Made by a program: the position numbers and the translations under genes
The notes under the pieces: generated by a model
What the model was told of the DNA's origin: nothing
Database searches by the model: none
The model's input: the letters and a program-made list of their open reading frames with translations, nothing else
Shown: piece by piece, positions 46,353 to 55,244 of the stretch
Position numbering within the stretch: position 1 is the first letter of the stretch
Layout: each line of letters begins with the position of its first letter
From: Methylotenera versatilis 79
GTDB lineage: Bacteria > Pseudomonadota > Gammaproteobacteria > Burkholderiales > Methylophilaceae
Direction of reading: 5' to 3'
NCBI RefSeq assembly: GCF_000384375.1
Contig: NZ_ARVX01000001.1
Span: 2,294,001 to 2,358,000 of the forward strand
DNA length: 64,000 nucleotides

Positions 46353-46760
46353 TTAAGCAGATTTTTTACACCAAACGCTATCTAAACTGAATTTTCCAGC
46401 ACCTGCAAAAGCAAAGTATAAGAATACAAAGCTATATAAAGTAGCTAATTCACCGCCATTTAAAATAGGTAAAAAGCCGCCAGGTGCATGTGCCATGAAG
46501 TACGCAACAGCCATTTGGCCAGAAAGTATAAAGGCGACAGGTCGCGTAAATAAACCCAGTAATATTAACGCACCACCCACCAACTCAAGTACACCCGCTA
46601 CTCCCATTAAAGACATCAGCTGCAAGCCATCAAACATGGCAATATGCGGCGCACCTAAAAGCTTTGCCGAGCCATGCTGCAGGAACAGAAAACCAGTGAT
46701 GATACGTAATAAACCTAAAACATGAGGTGTCCATTTTGCACAAGATTGAGTATTTAACAT
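46353..46760 (-). CDS. DoxX family membrane protein
   Basis: A 135-residue protein with four membrane segments. The DoxX signature is present: GLLRIITGFLFLQHGSAKLLG at the N-terminus, and GVLELVGGALILLGLFTRPVAFILSGQMAVAYFMAHAP in the middle. DoxX/DoxD proteins relate to quinone-linked thiosulfate oxidation in some organisms but most members have no assigned role. It starts with ATG 46760. A TTGATTAATCAA palindrome lies 18 bases upstream. Confidence 0.92.
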   Translation of the reverse strand: MLNTQSCAKWTPHVLGLLRIITGFLFLQHGSAKLLGAPHIAMFDGLQLMSLMGVAGVLELVGGALILLGLFTRPVAFILSGQMAVAYFMAHAPGGFLPILNGGELATLYSFVFLYFAFAGAGKFSLDSVWCKKSA

Positions 46761-46893
46761 TTGAGTTTTCCTTTGTGTTGATTAATCAAGTGAACCAGCA
46801 ACATACTAACTGATTCGTTTGTCGTACGTCTAGGATTTAATCCTGTTCAATAAACCAAAAATGCTACCTGATAATTGGCGGAATTAAAATCAA

Positions 46894-48093
46894 TTAAACC
46901 TTTAGGCTTTTCCATAGTTGTGTCTGGCTAATCACCAAAAGCGCAATAATCAAATAAACCATCATAGCAAGCGCCAAACCCATCACACTGCCCCACACCA
47001 AAGGCACAATCAAGCCAGCCGACACGGTTGATAGCAACATTTGAATAAATGCCTGCCCTGATGCAGCAGTACCGCGGATTCTAGGATGACGATCCAGCGC
47101 GGCCAGTGACAATATTGGCATCACTAAGGCCATTCCTACGTTAAATAATGCGATGGGTAAAATGTTATTCACTGGGTTTAATGGCAAGAAAGCACACACA
47201 AGAATATTCGCACTAACAATCGCAAGCATCCACGCAAAAGCCACCTTAAGCACTTTTTGTGCAGTATATTTCCCGGCCACATATTTCGCCAGATAAGAGC
47301 CGATCATCATGCCGCAAACAGTCGGGATGAATAAATAGCCATATTGTTGCGGAGTTAACCCTAAATGTTTGCCCAAAAAAACTGGGCTCGCCAGCACATA
47401 GACAAAAAAGGCAGAAAAGCAGGCGCCAATCGTGATGCTTAATTTAGCGAACTCAGTATCGCCAAATATGCTTTTATAACTGGTTAACACATTTTTTGCC
47501 GATAATTTCAGTCGCTTTTCTGGCGGCATGGTTTCGGGCAGAAAAGTCACTGATGCCCATAAGGTTACGCCTGCATATATCGCCAGAAAAATAAATATCG
47601 CCTGCCAATGGATTCCCAGTAAAAAACCACCAATAATCGGCGCAACTGCAGGCGCGATGCCAAACAACATTTGCACAGTCGCCATCACTCTTTGCGCCGC
47701 TGCGCCTTCAAACAAATCGCGCACCATAGCGCGTGCAACCGTATTACCTGCCCCGCCGCTTGCACCTTGTAGCGCTCTAAAAAACCATAAGGTTTCAACA
47801 TTCGGCGCAAAAGCACAACCGATTGAAGCCAGTACAAAAATGCTCAAGCCCCATTTGATGGTGGTAATACGCCCTATCGCATCCGAAATAGCGCCATGCC
47901 ACAGCGTCATCAAAGCATATGGCAGCAAATAAACCGTTAAGCTTTGCTGAATATGTAAGTCAGACGTTTGTAAATCTGCACCCATTGCATGAAACGCTGG
48001 CAAATAGGTGTCAATAGCGAAAGGCGCAAGCGCAGCCAAACTAGCTAATACATAGACTAAAAATACTGAGTGTGTTTTCACATTTATGACCAT
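46894..48093 (-). CDS. Bcr/CflA family multidrug efflux MFS transporter
   Basis: A major facilitator with 12 predicted membrane segments, about 399 residues. The N-terminus reads LAALAPFAIDTYLPAFHAMG, the conserved Bcr/CflA start, followed by the A-like motif LWHGAISDAIGRI between segments 2 and 3, and RALQGASGGAGNTVARAMVRD. Family members export drugs or sulfonamide-like compounds. The ATG at 48093 is preferred over a TTG just upstream. It lies downstream of the PQQ operon but beyond that operon's terminator. Confidence 0.9.
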   Translation of the reverse strand: MVINVKTHSVFLVYVLASLAALAPFAIDTYLPAFHAMGADLQTSDLHIQQSLTVYLLPYALMTLWHGAISDAIGRITTIKWGLSIFVLASIGCAFAPNVETLWFFRALQGASGGAGNTVARAMVRDLFEGAAAQRVMATVQMLFGIAPAVAPIIGGFLLGIHWQAIFIFLAIYAGVTLWASVTFLPETMPPEKRLKLSAKNVLTSYKSIFGDTEFAKLSITIGACFSAFFVYVLASPVFLGKHLGLTPQQYGYLFIPTVCGMMIGSYLAKYVAGKYTAQKVLKVAFAWMLAIVSANILVCAFLPLNPVNNILPIALFNVGMALVMPILSLAALDRHPRIRGTAASGQAFIQMLLSTVSAGLIVPLVWGSVMGLALAMMVYLIIALLVISQTQLWKSLKV

Positions 48094-48097
48094 CAAT

Positions 48098-48123
48098 AAA
48101 AAAGGCGCAACTCAATGCGCCTT
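48098..48123 (-). terminator. Intrinsic terminator of the pqq operon
   Basis: The arms aaggcgca (48102-48109) and tgcgcctt (48116-48123) are exact reverse complements around a 6-base loop. In the leftward transcript this gives a GC-rich stem followed by six U (48098-48103). It lies 20 bases after the pqqE stop and just ahead of the MFS gene start. Confidence 0.92.
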
Positions 48124-48142
48124 GTATTATATCTTGCAAGCC

Positions 48143-49372
48143 TTACGGCAAGGCGTGAAATTCTTCTACACGCTCTTTATCGCCAGCGACATATTTTTTA
48201 GAGTTTTTATCCGTTCTAAAGATAATCGGTTGTGATGCCAATACAGGATTTTTAGAATCCTCAATCGCTTTTTCAATTAAATGATGATTAGGCGACAATG
48301 AGCAAACTGGGTCGGCACTTTCCGCATCGCCAGTGAGTAAAAATGCTTGGCAGCGACAACCACCTAAATCATTCATTTTCTCGGGACAAGTAACGCACGG
48401 CCCTTTCATCCAAGCCGTACCGCGGTATTTATTAAATGCTGGGCTTTCTTTCCATGCATATTCCAAACCGTTTTCACGCACATTTGGGAACTGCATATTG
48501 GGCAACACGCGCGCAGAATGACAGGGCAACACATCGCCATTAGCTGTCACAATCATAAACACTTCGCCCCAGCCGTTCATGCATTTTTTTGGACGATTAC
48601 CAAAGTAATCTGGCACCACAAAAAATATTTTCATTTTGTTGCCGACTTTTTCACGGAATTCGTTGGTGATTCTTTCCGCTTCGTCAATTTGCTCTTTAAG
48701 CGGCATTAACTGGCTACGATTCACCAAAGACCAGCCATAATATTGCGTATTTGCCAGCTCAACATAATCTGCACCTAGCGCTTCGGCCATTTCCAAAATT
48801 TCTTTGATATGCCCAATGTTGTAGCGGTGAATCACCACGTTTAACACCATCGGATAGCCATGATTTTTAATCATGGCGGCAACTTTTTTCTTCAGCTCAA
48901 ACGTACGCGTATTGGTGATGAAATTATTAATCTCTTCGGTAATATCGTGCATAGAAAGTTGGATATGATCTAAGCCGCCATCTTTAAATGCCTGAATACG
49001 TTTCTCAGTTAAACCAACACCTGAAGTAATGAGATTGCTGTAATAACCCAGCTTTTTGGCTTCAATGACAATATCTTCAATATCGTCACGCAATAACGGC
49101 TCACCACCTGATATCCCCAGCTGAATCGCGCCCATTTTGCGCGCATCACGTAACGCTTGAATCCACTGTTCAGTCGTCAGCTCATTTTGCGTGTGTTTAT
49201 CGTAATCCGTCGGGTTATAGCAAAATGCACAATGTAAAGGACAGCGATAGGTCACTTCTGCCAGCAACCAAAGCGGCTGCGTATGCGTGATGTTCGCCGC
49301 AACGCCATTATTCTTAGCTTGGCTGTGTATTTCCTTCTGTACAACTGACTCACCTAACGATGTCTGTGTCAT
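48143..49372 (-). CDS. pqqE: PqqE, radical SAM peptide cyclase of PQQ synthesis
   Basis: A 409-residue radical SAM/SPASM enzyme that cross-links Glu and Tyr in PqqA. The radical SAM cysteines are in RCPLHCAFCYNP (CxxxCxxC). The SPASM auxiliary cluster cysteines include CMNGWGEV, LPCHSARVLP, GPCVTCPEKMNDLGGCRCQ and DPVCSLSP. The start ATG 49372 is used; its first 25 residues are variable, as is normal. It is the last gene of pqqABCDE and is followed by a strong terminator. PQQ serves methanol dehydrogenases in methylotrophs. Confidence 0.97.
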   Translation of the reverse strand: MTQTSLGESVVQKEIHSQAKNNGVAANITHTQPLWLLAEVTYRCPLHCAFCYNPTDYDKHTQNELTTEQWIQALRDARKMGAIQLGISGGEPLLRDDIEDIVIEAKKLGYYSNLITSGVGLTEKRIQAFKDGGLDHIQLSMHDITEEINNFITNTRTFELKKKVAAMIKNHGYPMVLNVVIHRYNIGHIKEILEMAEALGADYVELANTQYYGWSLVNRSQLMPLKEQIDEAERITNEFREKVGNKMKIFFVVPDYFGNRPKKCMNGWGEVFMIVTANGDVLPCHSARVLPNMQFPNVRENGLEYAWKESPAFNKYRGTAWMKGPCVTCPEKMNDLGGCRCQAFLLTGDAESADPVCSLSPNHHLIEKAIEDSKNPVLASQPIIFRTDKNSKKYVAGDKERVEEFHALP

Positions 49373-49444
49373 TTGCTACTCCTTGATAGTGCTACTTAAC
49401 CAATTTTTTACATCAACTTTTAAGTACACTTAACCATTTCTAAT

Positions 49445-49729
49445 TTATATTTTTCTAATCCATGCCTTACCATACGACATTTCAAACATACCAATAATAT
49501 CTTTTTCGATATTCTCAGCGTCTGGAAAAGCGAGTTTCAAATCTGCCACAATCTCACCTACTGTTGCTTTACCATCTAAACGCTTAATCACTTCGCCTGC
49601 GCCACCATGCAGTTTGACCATACCTTCAGGAAAAAGTATCACGTAACTTTGCTGTGCTTCTTCCCACTGAAAACGATGGTGTAACGCAATCGCAAAAACG
49701 TCTGAATCTAGAATGGTGTTATCTGTCAT
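49445..49729 (-). CDS. pqqD: PqqD, PqqA peptide chaperone
   Basis: A 94-residue RiPP recognition protein that binds PqqA and delivers it to PqqE. Features are HHRFQWEEAQQSYVILFPEGMVKLHGGAGEVIKRLDGK and a C-terminal helical part, the winged-helix form of the family. It lies 24 bases after pqqC and 72 bases before pqqE. The separate pqqD and pqqE genes contrast with organisms that fuse pqqC and pqqD. Confidence 0.96.
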   Translation of the reverse strand: MTDNTILDSDVFAIALHHRFQWEEAQQSYVILFPEGMVKLHGGAGEVIKRLDGKATVGEIVADLKLAFPDAENIEKDIIGMFEMSYGKAWIRKI

Positions 49730-49753
49730 TTTTTGCTCTTATTCAAAATTAGT

Positions 49754-50527
49754 CTATTCAAAGTTAATCACTGGCTGATGAAAATAATCTTTACCTGCCA
49801 CTTTCACATCAACCGTCGAAGCTAACATGATCGAATCGGCAATCACCCACAGCACATTGAGTTTAAATTGCAGAATATCTAGCGCCTTAAGTTGCATTTC
49901 ACGCGAGGTACTAAAATAATCCAGCGTGACGCCAAGCCCTTGCTCAACATCACGGCGCGCTTCTGTCAGGCGTTTTTTAAAATAGCTTAAACCTTCTTCT
50001 TTAATCCACGGATACATGGTTGGCCACGAACTGATGCGTTGCTGATGAATATGCGGCGCAAATAACTCGGTTAAACTGGAACAGACAGACTCTTGCCAAC
50101 TGCGCTGTTTGGCGAAGTTAACATACGCATCTACCGCAAACTTCACACCGGGGCTCACCATTTTAAGTGAAGTGATTTGCTCGCGTGTTAAGCCAACTGC
50201 TTCGCCTAGCTGAATCCATGCCTCAATCCCACCAACGGCTTTTTTTCCGTCTATATCAACACCATCGTGGTCAGTAATCCTCACTATCCACTGTTTTCTT
50301 ACCTCTACATCATCACAATTCGATAAAATCGCTGCGTCTTTCATCGGAATCGAAATTTGATAGTAAAAACGATTCGCTACCCAACATTGCAGCTGATCTT
50401 TGGTTAACTTACCTTCATACATCATCACATGAAACGGATGGTAGATATGATAGCCATGCCCTTTTTCACGTAGCTTTTCTTCAAATTCTTCACGTGTCCA
50501 AGGTAGATTATTAGTGAGTGCGTTCAT
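49754..50527 (-). CDS. pqqC: PqqC, pyrroloquinoline-quinone synthase
   Basis: A 257-residue cofactorless oxidase that performs the final cyclisation and eight-electron oxidation giving PQQ. Family segments include [64 protein letters not shown] and a C-terminal [14 protein letters not shown]. The all-helical TenA-like fold is implied. It starts with ATG 9 bases after pqqB. The context is the intact pqqABCDE operon. Confidence 0.97.
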   Translation of the reverse strand: MNALTNNLPWTREEFEEKLREKGHGYHIYHPFHVMMYEGKLTKDQLQCWVANRFYYQISIPMKDAAILSNCDDVEVRKQWIVRITDHDGVDIDGKKAVGGIEAWIQLGEAVGLTREQITSLKMVSPGVKFAVDAYVNFAKQRSWQESVCSSLTELFAPHIHQQRISSWPTMYPWIKEEGLSYFKKRLTEARRDVEQGLGVTLDYFSTSREMQLKALDILQFKLNVLWVIADSIMLASTVDVKVAGKDYFHQPVINFE

Positions 50528-50536
50528 CCTATTTCC

Positions 50537-51463
50537 TTACAATATTATGTCCATGCCGTCATACGCCACTTCAATCTTATATTGATTCAGTATCGCGCGT
50601 TCAGCCGAATCTTCACGTAAGATAGGATTGGTATTATTAATATGAATCAATATCTTACGTATTTCTTTGTCTTGACCAAACTCACTCAATTTCTCAATCA
50701 TGCCACCCTCACCTGATTGTGGATTATGGCCAATGCTACGTGCCGTTTTAGTCATCAATCCCATATCAATCATCTCAGTATTGGTCCAGAACGTGCCATC
50801 CACCATGATGCAATCGGCTTGGCTCATTAGCTCTGGCAAATGCGGTTCAATTTCGCCTAAACCAGGGGAATACCAGCATTTTTTACCAGTGCTGATTTCT
50901 TCAATCAATACGCCAATCGTATCGCCAGGATGCGGGTCGTTACGATGTGGTGAATATGGTGGCGCGGCGCTTTTTAATGCAACAGCAGTAAATTTTAAGT
51001 TCGGAACATTGGGAATAGTAAAGCTTTGTTTACCGTCGATAGGCACATCATGACGATTAATACCACAATAGTGACCGAGAATATTCAGCACTTGATTACC
51101 ACTGGTTAAATCTTCATACACCATATCAGTACAGTAAATTTCACGTTTTACCTGACCTTCACGCAACATGAATAAACCTGTCGTATGATCGATTTGTGCG
51201 TCAATCAAGATGATTGCTTGAATACCTGAATCCCTGATATTGCGCCCCGGTTGTAAGGGCGCGAAATCCTGAATCTGTTGTAATACATCAGGTGATGCAT
51301 TAAATAAAACCCAGTTAACGCCATCGCCACTGACGCAGATGGAAGACTGCGTACGCTTAGTTGCTTTGATTGTTTTTTTTCTTAAGCCGTCACAGTTGAA
51401 ACAATTACAGTTCCATTGTGGGAAACCACCGCCAGCTGCGGCACCTAAAACGTGAATATGCAT
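50537..51463 (-). CDS. pqqB: PqqB, PQQ biosynthesis hydroxylase
   Basis: A 308-residue metallo-beta-lactamase-fold protein. Diagnostic parts are the start IHVLGAAAGGGFPQWNCNCFNC, the CxC/CxxC Zn site, SPDVLQQI, DAQIDHTTGLFMLREG and DGTFWTNTEMIDMG. PqqB is thought to hydroxylate a tyrosine-derived intermediate. It starts with ATG 51463, 158 bases after pqqA, and that gap holds the operon's internal terminator. Its ribosome site is weak. Confidence 0.96.
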   Translation of the reverse strand: MHIHVLGAAAGGGFPQWNCNCFNCDGLRKKTIKATKRTQSSICVSGDGVNWVLFNASPDVLQQIQDFAPLQPGRNIRDSGIQAIILIDAQIDHTTGLFMLREGQVKREIYCTDMVYEDLTSGNQVLNILGHYCGINRHDVPIDGKQSFTIPNVPNLKFTAVALKSAAPPYSPHRNDPHPGDTIGVLIEEISTGKKCWYSPGLGEIEPHLPELMSQADCIMVDGTFWTNTEMIDMGLMTKTARSIGHNPQSGEGGMIEKLSEFGQDKEIRKILIHINNTNPILREDSAERAILNQYKIEVAYDGMDIIL

Positions 51464-51514
51464 GAGATTCTTTACCGAATGAATAAGCTATAAATTTTAC
51501 TATTGTTACAATTA

Positions 51515-51574
51515 CTTTTTTTATAGAAAAGCTTTAGCTTTATTTCACTAAAGAGAGCTTTTCTATAAAAAAAG
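51515..51574 (-). promoter_or_regulatory. Long perfect hairpin in the pqqA-pqqB spacer, alternative to the terminator
   Basis: The arms 51515-51533 and 51556-51574 are exact 19-base reverse complements around a 22-base loop. In the leftward transcript this hairpin lies just after the pqqA terminator and uses the terminator's U tract (51568-51574) as its first arm. The two structures cannot form at once, so this hairpin may act as an antiterminator or processing signal. Confidence 0.6.
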
Positions 51575-51597
51575 GCTGTCTTGCGGCAGCCTTTTTT
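51568..51597 (-). terminator. Intrinsic terminator between pqqA and pqqB
   Basis: The arms 51568-51578 and 51587-51597 are exact 11-base reverse complements (core ggctg/cagcc) around an 8-base loop. U runs flank both sides, so it can work in either direction. It lies 25 bases after the pqqA stop and would let short pqqA transcripts outnumber pqqBCDE messages, as reported for pqq operons elsewhere. Confidence 0.88.
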
Positions 51598-51621
51598 CAC
51601 TAATTAGCAAAAAAACACTAA

Positions 51622-51693
51622 TTATTTATTCATTACGTACATTGTTACTTCAAAGCCAAAACGCATTTCTGTAGCTGCTGGTGTTGTCCACAT
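51622..51693 (-). CDS. pqqA: PqqA, 23-residue PQQ precursor peptide
   Basis: A 23-residue peptide gene starting at the ATG at 51693, with an AAAGGA ribosome site nine bases upstream and a TAA stop. The N-terminus MWTTPAATEMRFGFE and the conserved Glu-Val-Thr-Met-Tyr core identify PqqA; the Glu and Tyr of this core are joined to form PQQ. It is the first gene of pqqABCDE and is too short for normal gene calling. The remaining C-terminal residues after the Tyr are Val-Met-Asn-Lys. Confidence 0.96.
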   Translation of the reverse strand: MWTTPAATEMRFGFEVTMYVMNK

Positions 51694-51720
51694 GATAATT
51701 TTCCTTTAAGTAAATATTAA

Positions 51721-51758
51721 GTTTCGTTGTCAATTAACTATTGCTACAACGTGAAACG
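51721..51758. repeat. Imperfect inverted repeat upstream of pqqA
   Basis: The segments gtttcgttgt (51721-51730) and acaacgtgaaac (51747-51758) are inverted copies apart from a two-base gap. They lie 28-65 bases upstream of the pqqA start, where a promoter or operator is expected. A TTGACA hexamer is present on the minus strand in the loop side, but no well-spaced -10 box was found. Confidence 0.45.
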
Positions 51759-51862
51759 AATTTTGCGCGCTAATTAGTTTTATCAACACCGCAAAGATAC
51801 CGAATAAACACTAAGTAAATTCATGATGCCTATATGACCACTATCACTCCAACAATAGAGCG

Positions 51863-52978
51863 TTAAACTTCTTCACTTAATCTTTGATGGCGACGTTTGC
51901 GCACGGCAGTTGCTAACTCTTCCAAAACATTAATTGTATCTTGCCAGCTAATGCAACCATCCGTTATCGATTGCCCATAAACCAAATCGCAACCTGGTGC
52001 GTGATCTTGGCGACCTTCTACCAAATGTGATTCAATCATCAAACCGATAATCCGCGCATCCCCAGTACTGACTTGATTCGCCACGTCCTGCGCTACTTCT
52101 TTTTGTTTGCTATATAGCTTACTGCTATTAGCATGGCTGCAATCAATCATCAGCCTTGGCACAAGTCCGGCTTCTGTAAGTTGGTCACATGCCTCGTCAA
52201 CGCTGTCAGCATCATAGTTCGGCACTTTCCCACCGCGCAAAATCACATGGCAATCTTCATTGCCTGTCGTCGAAATAATAGCGGACTGGCCTTCTTTGGT
52301 TACCGATAAAAAATGGTGTGGGCTGGCTGCCGTTTTAATGGCATCGGTCGCCACGCGCACACTGCCATCTGTACCGTTTTTAAATCCAATCGGACAAGAC
52401 AAGCCTGATGCTAATTCGCGATGCACTTGCGATTCTGTCGTACGTGCGCCAATTGCGCCCCAACTAACCAAGTCAGCCGTATATTGCGGTGTAATCGTAT
52501 CTAAAAATTCAGCGCCAGCGGGCATGCCGATTTCATTTACATCCAGCAAAAATTTACGCGCGATTTCCAAACCTTCATTAATCTGATAACTGCCATCTAA
52601 GTGCGGGTCGTTAATCAAACCTTTCCAGCCCACTGTAGTGCGTGGCTTTTCAAAATACACGCGCATCACAATCAATAAATCGGCGGCTAAAGTCTTACGC
52701 ACTTCCAGTAAACGGCGCGCATATTCCATCCCTGCCTTCACATCATGAATCGAACACGGCCCTACAATGACCAATAACCGATCATCTGTTTGGTGCAATA
52801 TGCGGTGAATCGCTGTGCGCGTTTGCAGAATATTATGGGTCGATTCTGCACTTTCTTTAAAGCGTGCCAATAACGCTGATGGCGTAATCAACGTTTTAAT
52901 CTCTTTGATACGAACGTCATCTGTCGCCAGTTTTTCGTATGCTGCTTTTCCGACTATTAAATTATCTTGCTCAGTCAT
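51863..52978 (-). CDS. aroG: 3-Deoxy-7-phosphoheptulonate synthase (DAHP synthase, type I)
   Basis: A 371-residue AroFGH-type DAHP synthase, first enzyme of the shikimate pathway. It shows LLVIVGPCSIHDVKAGMEYARRL, MRVYFEKPRTTVGWKGLINDP, GARTTESQVHRELASGLSCPIGFKNGT and MIDCSHANSSK. The C-terminal ESHLVEGRQD and CISW parts match. The ATG at 52978 is preferred over a TTG at 52987 and overlaps the hisC stop by 8 bases. Feedback type (Phe, Tyr or Trp) cannot be told from the sequence. Confidence 0.94.
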   Translation of the reverse strand: MTEQDNLIVGKAAYEKLATDDVRIKEIKTLITPSALLARFKESAESTHNILQTRTAIHRILHQTDDRLLVIVGPCSIHDVKAGMEYARRLLEVRKTLAADLLIVMRVYFEKPRTTVGWKGLINDPHLDGSYQINEGLEIARKFLLDVNEIGMPAGAEFLDTITPQYTADLVSWGAIGARTTESQVHRELASGLSCPIGFKNGTDGSVRVATDAIKTAASPHHFLSVTKEGQSAIISTTGNEDCHVILRGGKVPNYDADSVDEACDQLTEAGLVPRLMIDCSHANSSKLYSKQKEVAQDVANQVSTGDARIIGLMIESHLVEGRQDHAPGCDLVYGQSITDGCISWQDTINVLEELATAVRKRRHQRLSEEV

Positions 52979-54089
52979 TTTTGACAATCTGTTCTAATAC
53001 TTCTAAAAATCTTGCATTCTCGCTAAATAATCCAATGCTCACACGTAAATAATCGGGCATGTCGTAATTGGCAACTGGCCGCACGATGACACCATTTTTA
53101 AGCAACTGTTGGTTAACTGCTGCAGCATTGGCAATTTTAAAACTGATAAAATTGGCATACGATGGAATGTACTCTAAACCCAGCTGATGAAAGCCTTGTG
53201 TCAATTGCACCATACCCGCCTGATTTAATGCATAACTGCGCGCGACAAAATCTTCATCATTGAGCGAAGCAATTGCCGCCGCTTGCGCAATACTATTCAC
53301 ATTAAATGGCTGGCGCACCCGGTTCAGCATATCGGCAACACTGGCATGCATCAAACCAAAACCGATACGCAAACCAGCCAAGCCATAAGCTTTTGAAAAA
53401 GTGCGTGAAATAATCAGGTTATTAAATTCACTTAACCATTCAATTGCTTCAGATTTATTATCAGCAGACAAATACTCATCATACGCTTCGTCCAACACCA
53501 CCAATACGTGATTAGGCACTTGTTTTAAAAACGTTTTTAGCTCGTTCTTAGCAATTAAGGTACCTGTTGGATTATTGGGGTTTGCTATAAATATTAAACG
53601 TGTTTGGGGCGTAATAGCCTTAACAAACGCATCTAAATCATGTGCATAGTTTTTAGCGGGAATCACCACACCAGTCGCGCCAACTGCTAGCGTCACCAAT
53701 GGATACACCGCAAAAGCATGTTGCGAATAAATGGCTTCATCGCCTGCACGCAAAAATGCACGTGCCGATAATTCTAAAATATCGTTCGATCCGTTACCAA
53801 ATACGATCTGATTATGCGCGACATTGAATTTTTTACTCACCACATCGCGCAAGGCAAAACTATTGCCATCTGGATAACGCGCGATATCGCCAATCGCATC
53901 TTCAATCGCCATTTGCGCTTTGGGGCTGATGCCTAAAGGATTTTCATTTGAAGCGAGTTTGACAATATCCGCCTCATTTAAACCCATTTCGCGCGCAAGT
54001 TCGCTAATCGGCTTTCCACCTTGATACGGCGCAATGGCACGTACGTATTCAGGCGCTAATTCAGCTAAATTGACTTCGGATGATTGCAT
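52971..54089 (-). CDS. hisC: Histidinol-phosphate aminotransferase
   Basis: A 372-residue fold-type I aminotransferase. Motifs are LASNENPLGISPKA at the N-terminus, NGSNDILELSARAFL, ANPNNPTGTLI, DEAYDEYL and SRTFSKAYGLAGLRIGF with the PLP-binding Lys. In betaproteobacteria this copy lies in the gyrA-serC-pheA-hisC cluster and may also act on aromatic keto acids such as prephenate or phenylpyruvate. It starts with ATG 60 bases after pheA. Confidence 0.92.
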   Translation of the reverse strand: MQSSEVNLAELAPEYVRAIAPYQGGKPISELAREMGLNEADIVKLASNENPLGISPKAQMAIEDAIGDIARYPDGNSFALRDVVSKKFNVAHNQIVFGNGSNDILELSARAFLRAGDEAIYSQHAFAVYPLVTLAVGATGVVIPAKNYAHDLDAFVKAITPQTRLIFIANPNNPTGTLIAKNELKTFLKQVPNHVLVVLDEAYDEYLSADNKSEAIEWLSEFNNLIISRTFSKAYGLAGLRIGFGLMHASVADMLNRVRQPFNVNSIAQAAAIASLNDEDFVARSYALNQAGMVQLTQGFHQLGLEYIPSYANFISFKIANAAAVNQQLLKNGVIVRPVANYDMPDYLRVSIGLFSENARFLEVLEQIVKND

Positions 54090-54149
54090 ACAGAAAACCC
54101 TAGAATAGCTAAAACGTTGACTTAAACGACACTTACTTTAACAACTGGC

Positions 54150-55232
54150 TTAAACAACGGCAACTGGATAAGAACCCAGCACCTTAAGGAAAGAGGCGCG
54201 CATTTTGCAATCCTGCAAAGCGGCTTTCACTTTTTCGTCTGTTTGATGGCCTTCGATATCCACGAAAAAAACATAATCCCATAAACCCTGTTTAGAAGGA
54301 CGTGATTCAAATTTAGTCATGCTGACGCCATACCGAGACAATGGTTCCAACAATGCTAGCATTGCGCCTGGTTTATTTTGTGTAGTCATCACAACTGAGG
54401 TTTTATCATGTCCGGAAGGCGCAACTTCGTGTCTACTTAACACTAAAAAACGCGTAGTATTTTTAGGATCATCCTCAATATTTTCAGCCAACACATATAA
54501 ATTAAATAGCTCAGCAGCACGTTTGCTGGCAATAGCGGCGGCAAACGTATTATCAGTTGAAACCAAGTTATGAATCATTTGTGCGGCAAATGCATTGCTG
54601 GTGACTGGCTCACGTTGCGCACGTGGCAATGTTTTGTTCAACCACTCATGACATTGTGATAACGACTGGCTATGCGAAAATACATGCGAAATCTGGCTGA
54701 TGTCAGTTTGCTTTGACAGCAGACAATGATGGATTGGCAAAGTGACTTCGCCGCAGATTTTTAGCGGACTCGCTAACAACAAATCCAGCGTCAAGCCAAT
54801 TGCGCCCTCGGTCGAATTTTCAACAGGCACTACGCCGTAATCCGCTTGTTCAGCTTCTAAAGTACGGAATACTTCATCAATACTGGCGCAAACGACAGCA
54901 CCACGTCCTAATCCAAATTGTTTAAGCGCAGCTTCTTCGCTATATGTACCAAGTGGCCCTAAAAAAGCGATGGAAAGCTCTTTTTCCAAGGCACGACAAT
55001 TAGACATGACGCCGCGAAAGATATGACTAACTGCCTCGCTCGACAAAGGACCTTTGTTATTCGCTTGTAAACGGCGTAAAACCTGTGCTTCACGCTCTGG
55101 CCGATAAATGACACCGTCACCTTTCAAGCCACCAATCGCGTGCGCGAGTGATGCGCGCTCATTAACAAGCTTTAAAATCTGCTCATCAATGGCGTCAATC
55201 TGGTCTCTGTGTTGTTTTAACTGTTCACTCAT
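54150..55232 (-). CDS. pheA: Bifunctional chorismate mutase/prephenate dehydratase (P-protein)
   Basis: A 360-residue protein of three parts. The N-terminal chorismate mutase helices (RDQIDAIDEQILKLVNERASLA) span about 1-90. The prephenate dehydratase domain follows at about 95-270, with IAFLGPLGTYSEEAA, VVPVENSTEGAIG and the catalytic TRFLVL. A C-terminal ACT domain at about 280-355 has the KPGALL-like NKPGAMLALLEPL and the ESRPSK motif that binds phenylalanine. Phenylalanine feedback is expected. It lies 12 bases after serC. Confidence 0.96.
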   Translation of the reverse strand: MSEQLKQHRDQIDAIDEQILKLVNERASLAHAIGGLKGDGVIYRPEREAQVLRRLQANNKGPLSSEAVSHIFRGVMSNCRALEKELSIAFLGPLGTYSEEAALKQFGLGRGAVVCASIDEVFRTLEAEQADYGVVPVENSTEGAIGLTLDLLLASPLKICGEVTLPIHHCLLSKQTDISQISHVFSHSQSLSQCHEWLNKTLPRAQREPVTSNAFAAQMIHNLVSTDNTFAAAIASKRAAELFNLYVLAENIEDDPKNTTRFLVLSRHEVAPSGHDKTSVVMTTQNKPGAMLALLEPLSRYGVSMTKFESRPSKQGLWDYVFFVDIEGHQTDEKVKAALQDCKMRASFLKVLGSYPVAVV

Positions 55233-55244
55233 ATCTTAACTATT

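Noticed and set aside
46778-46789. TTGATTAATCAA palindrome upstream of doxX as an FNR/ANR box
   Set aside because: FNR boxes need four bases between TTGAT and ATCAA; here there are only two, so it does not fit the consensus.
47528-47932. 134-codon plus-strand frame opposite the MFS transporter gene
   Set aside because: The transporter frame is clearly real; the opposite frame has biased composition and no motif.
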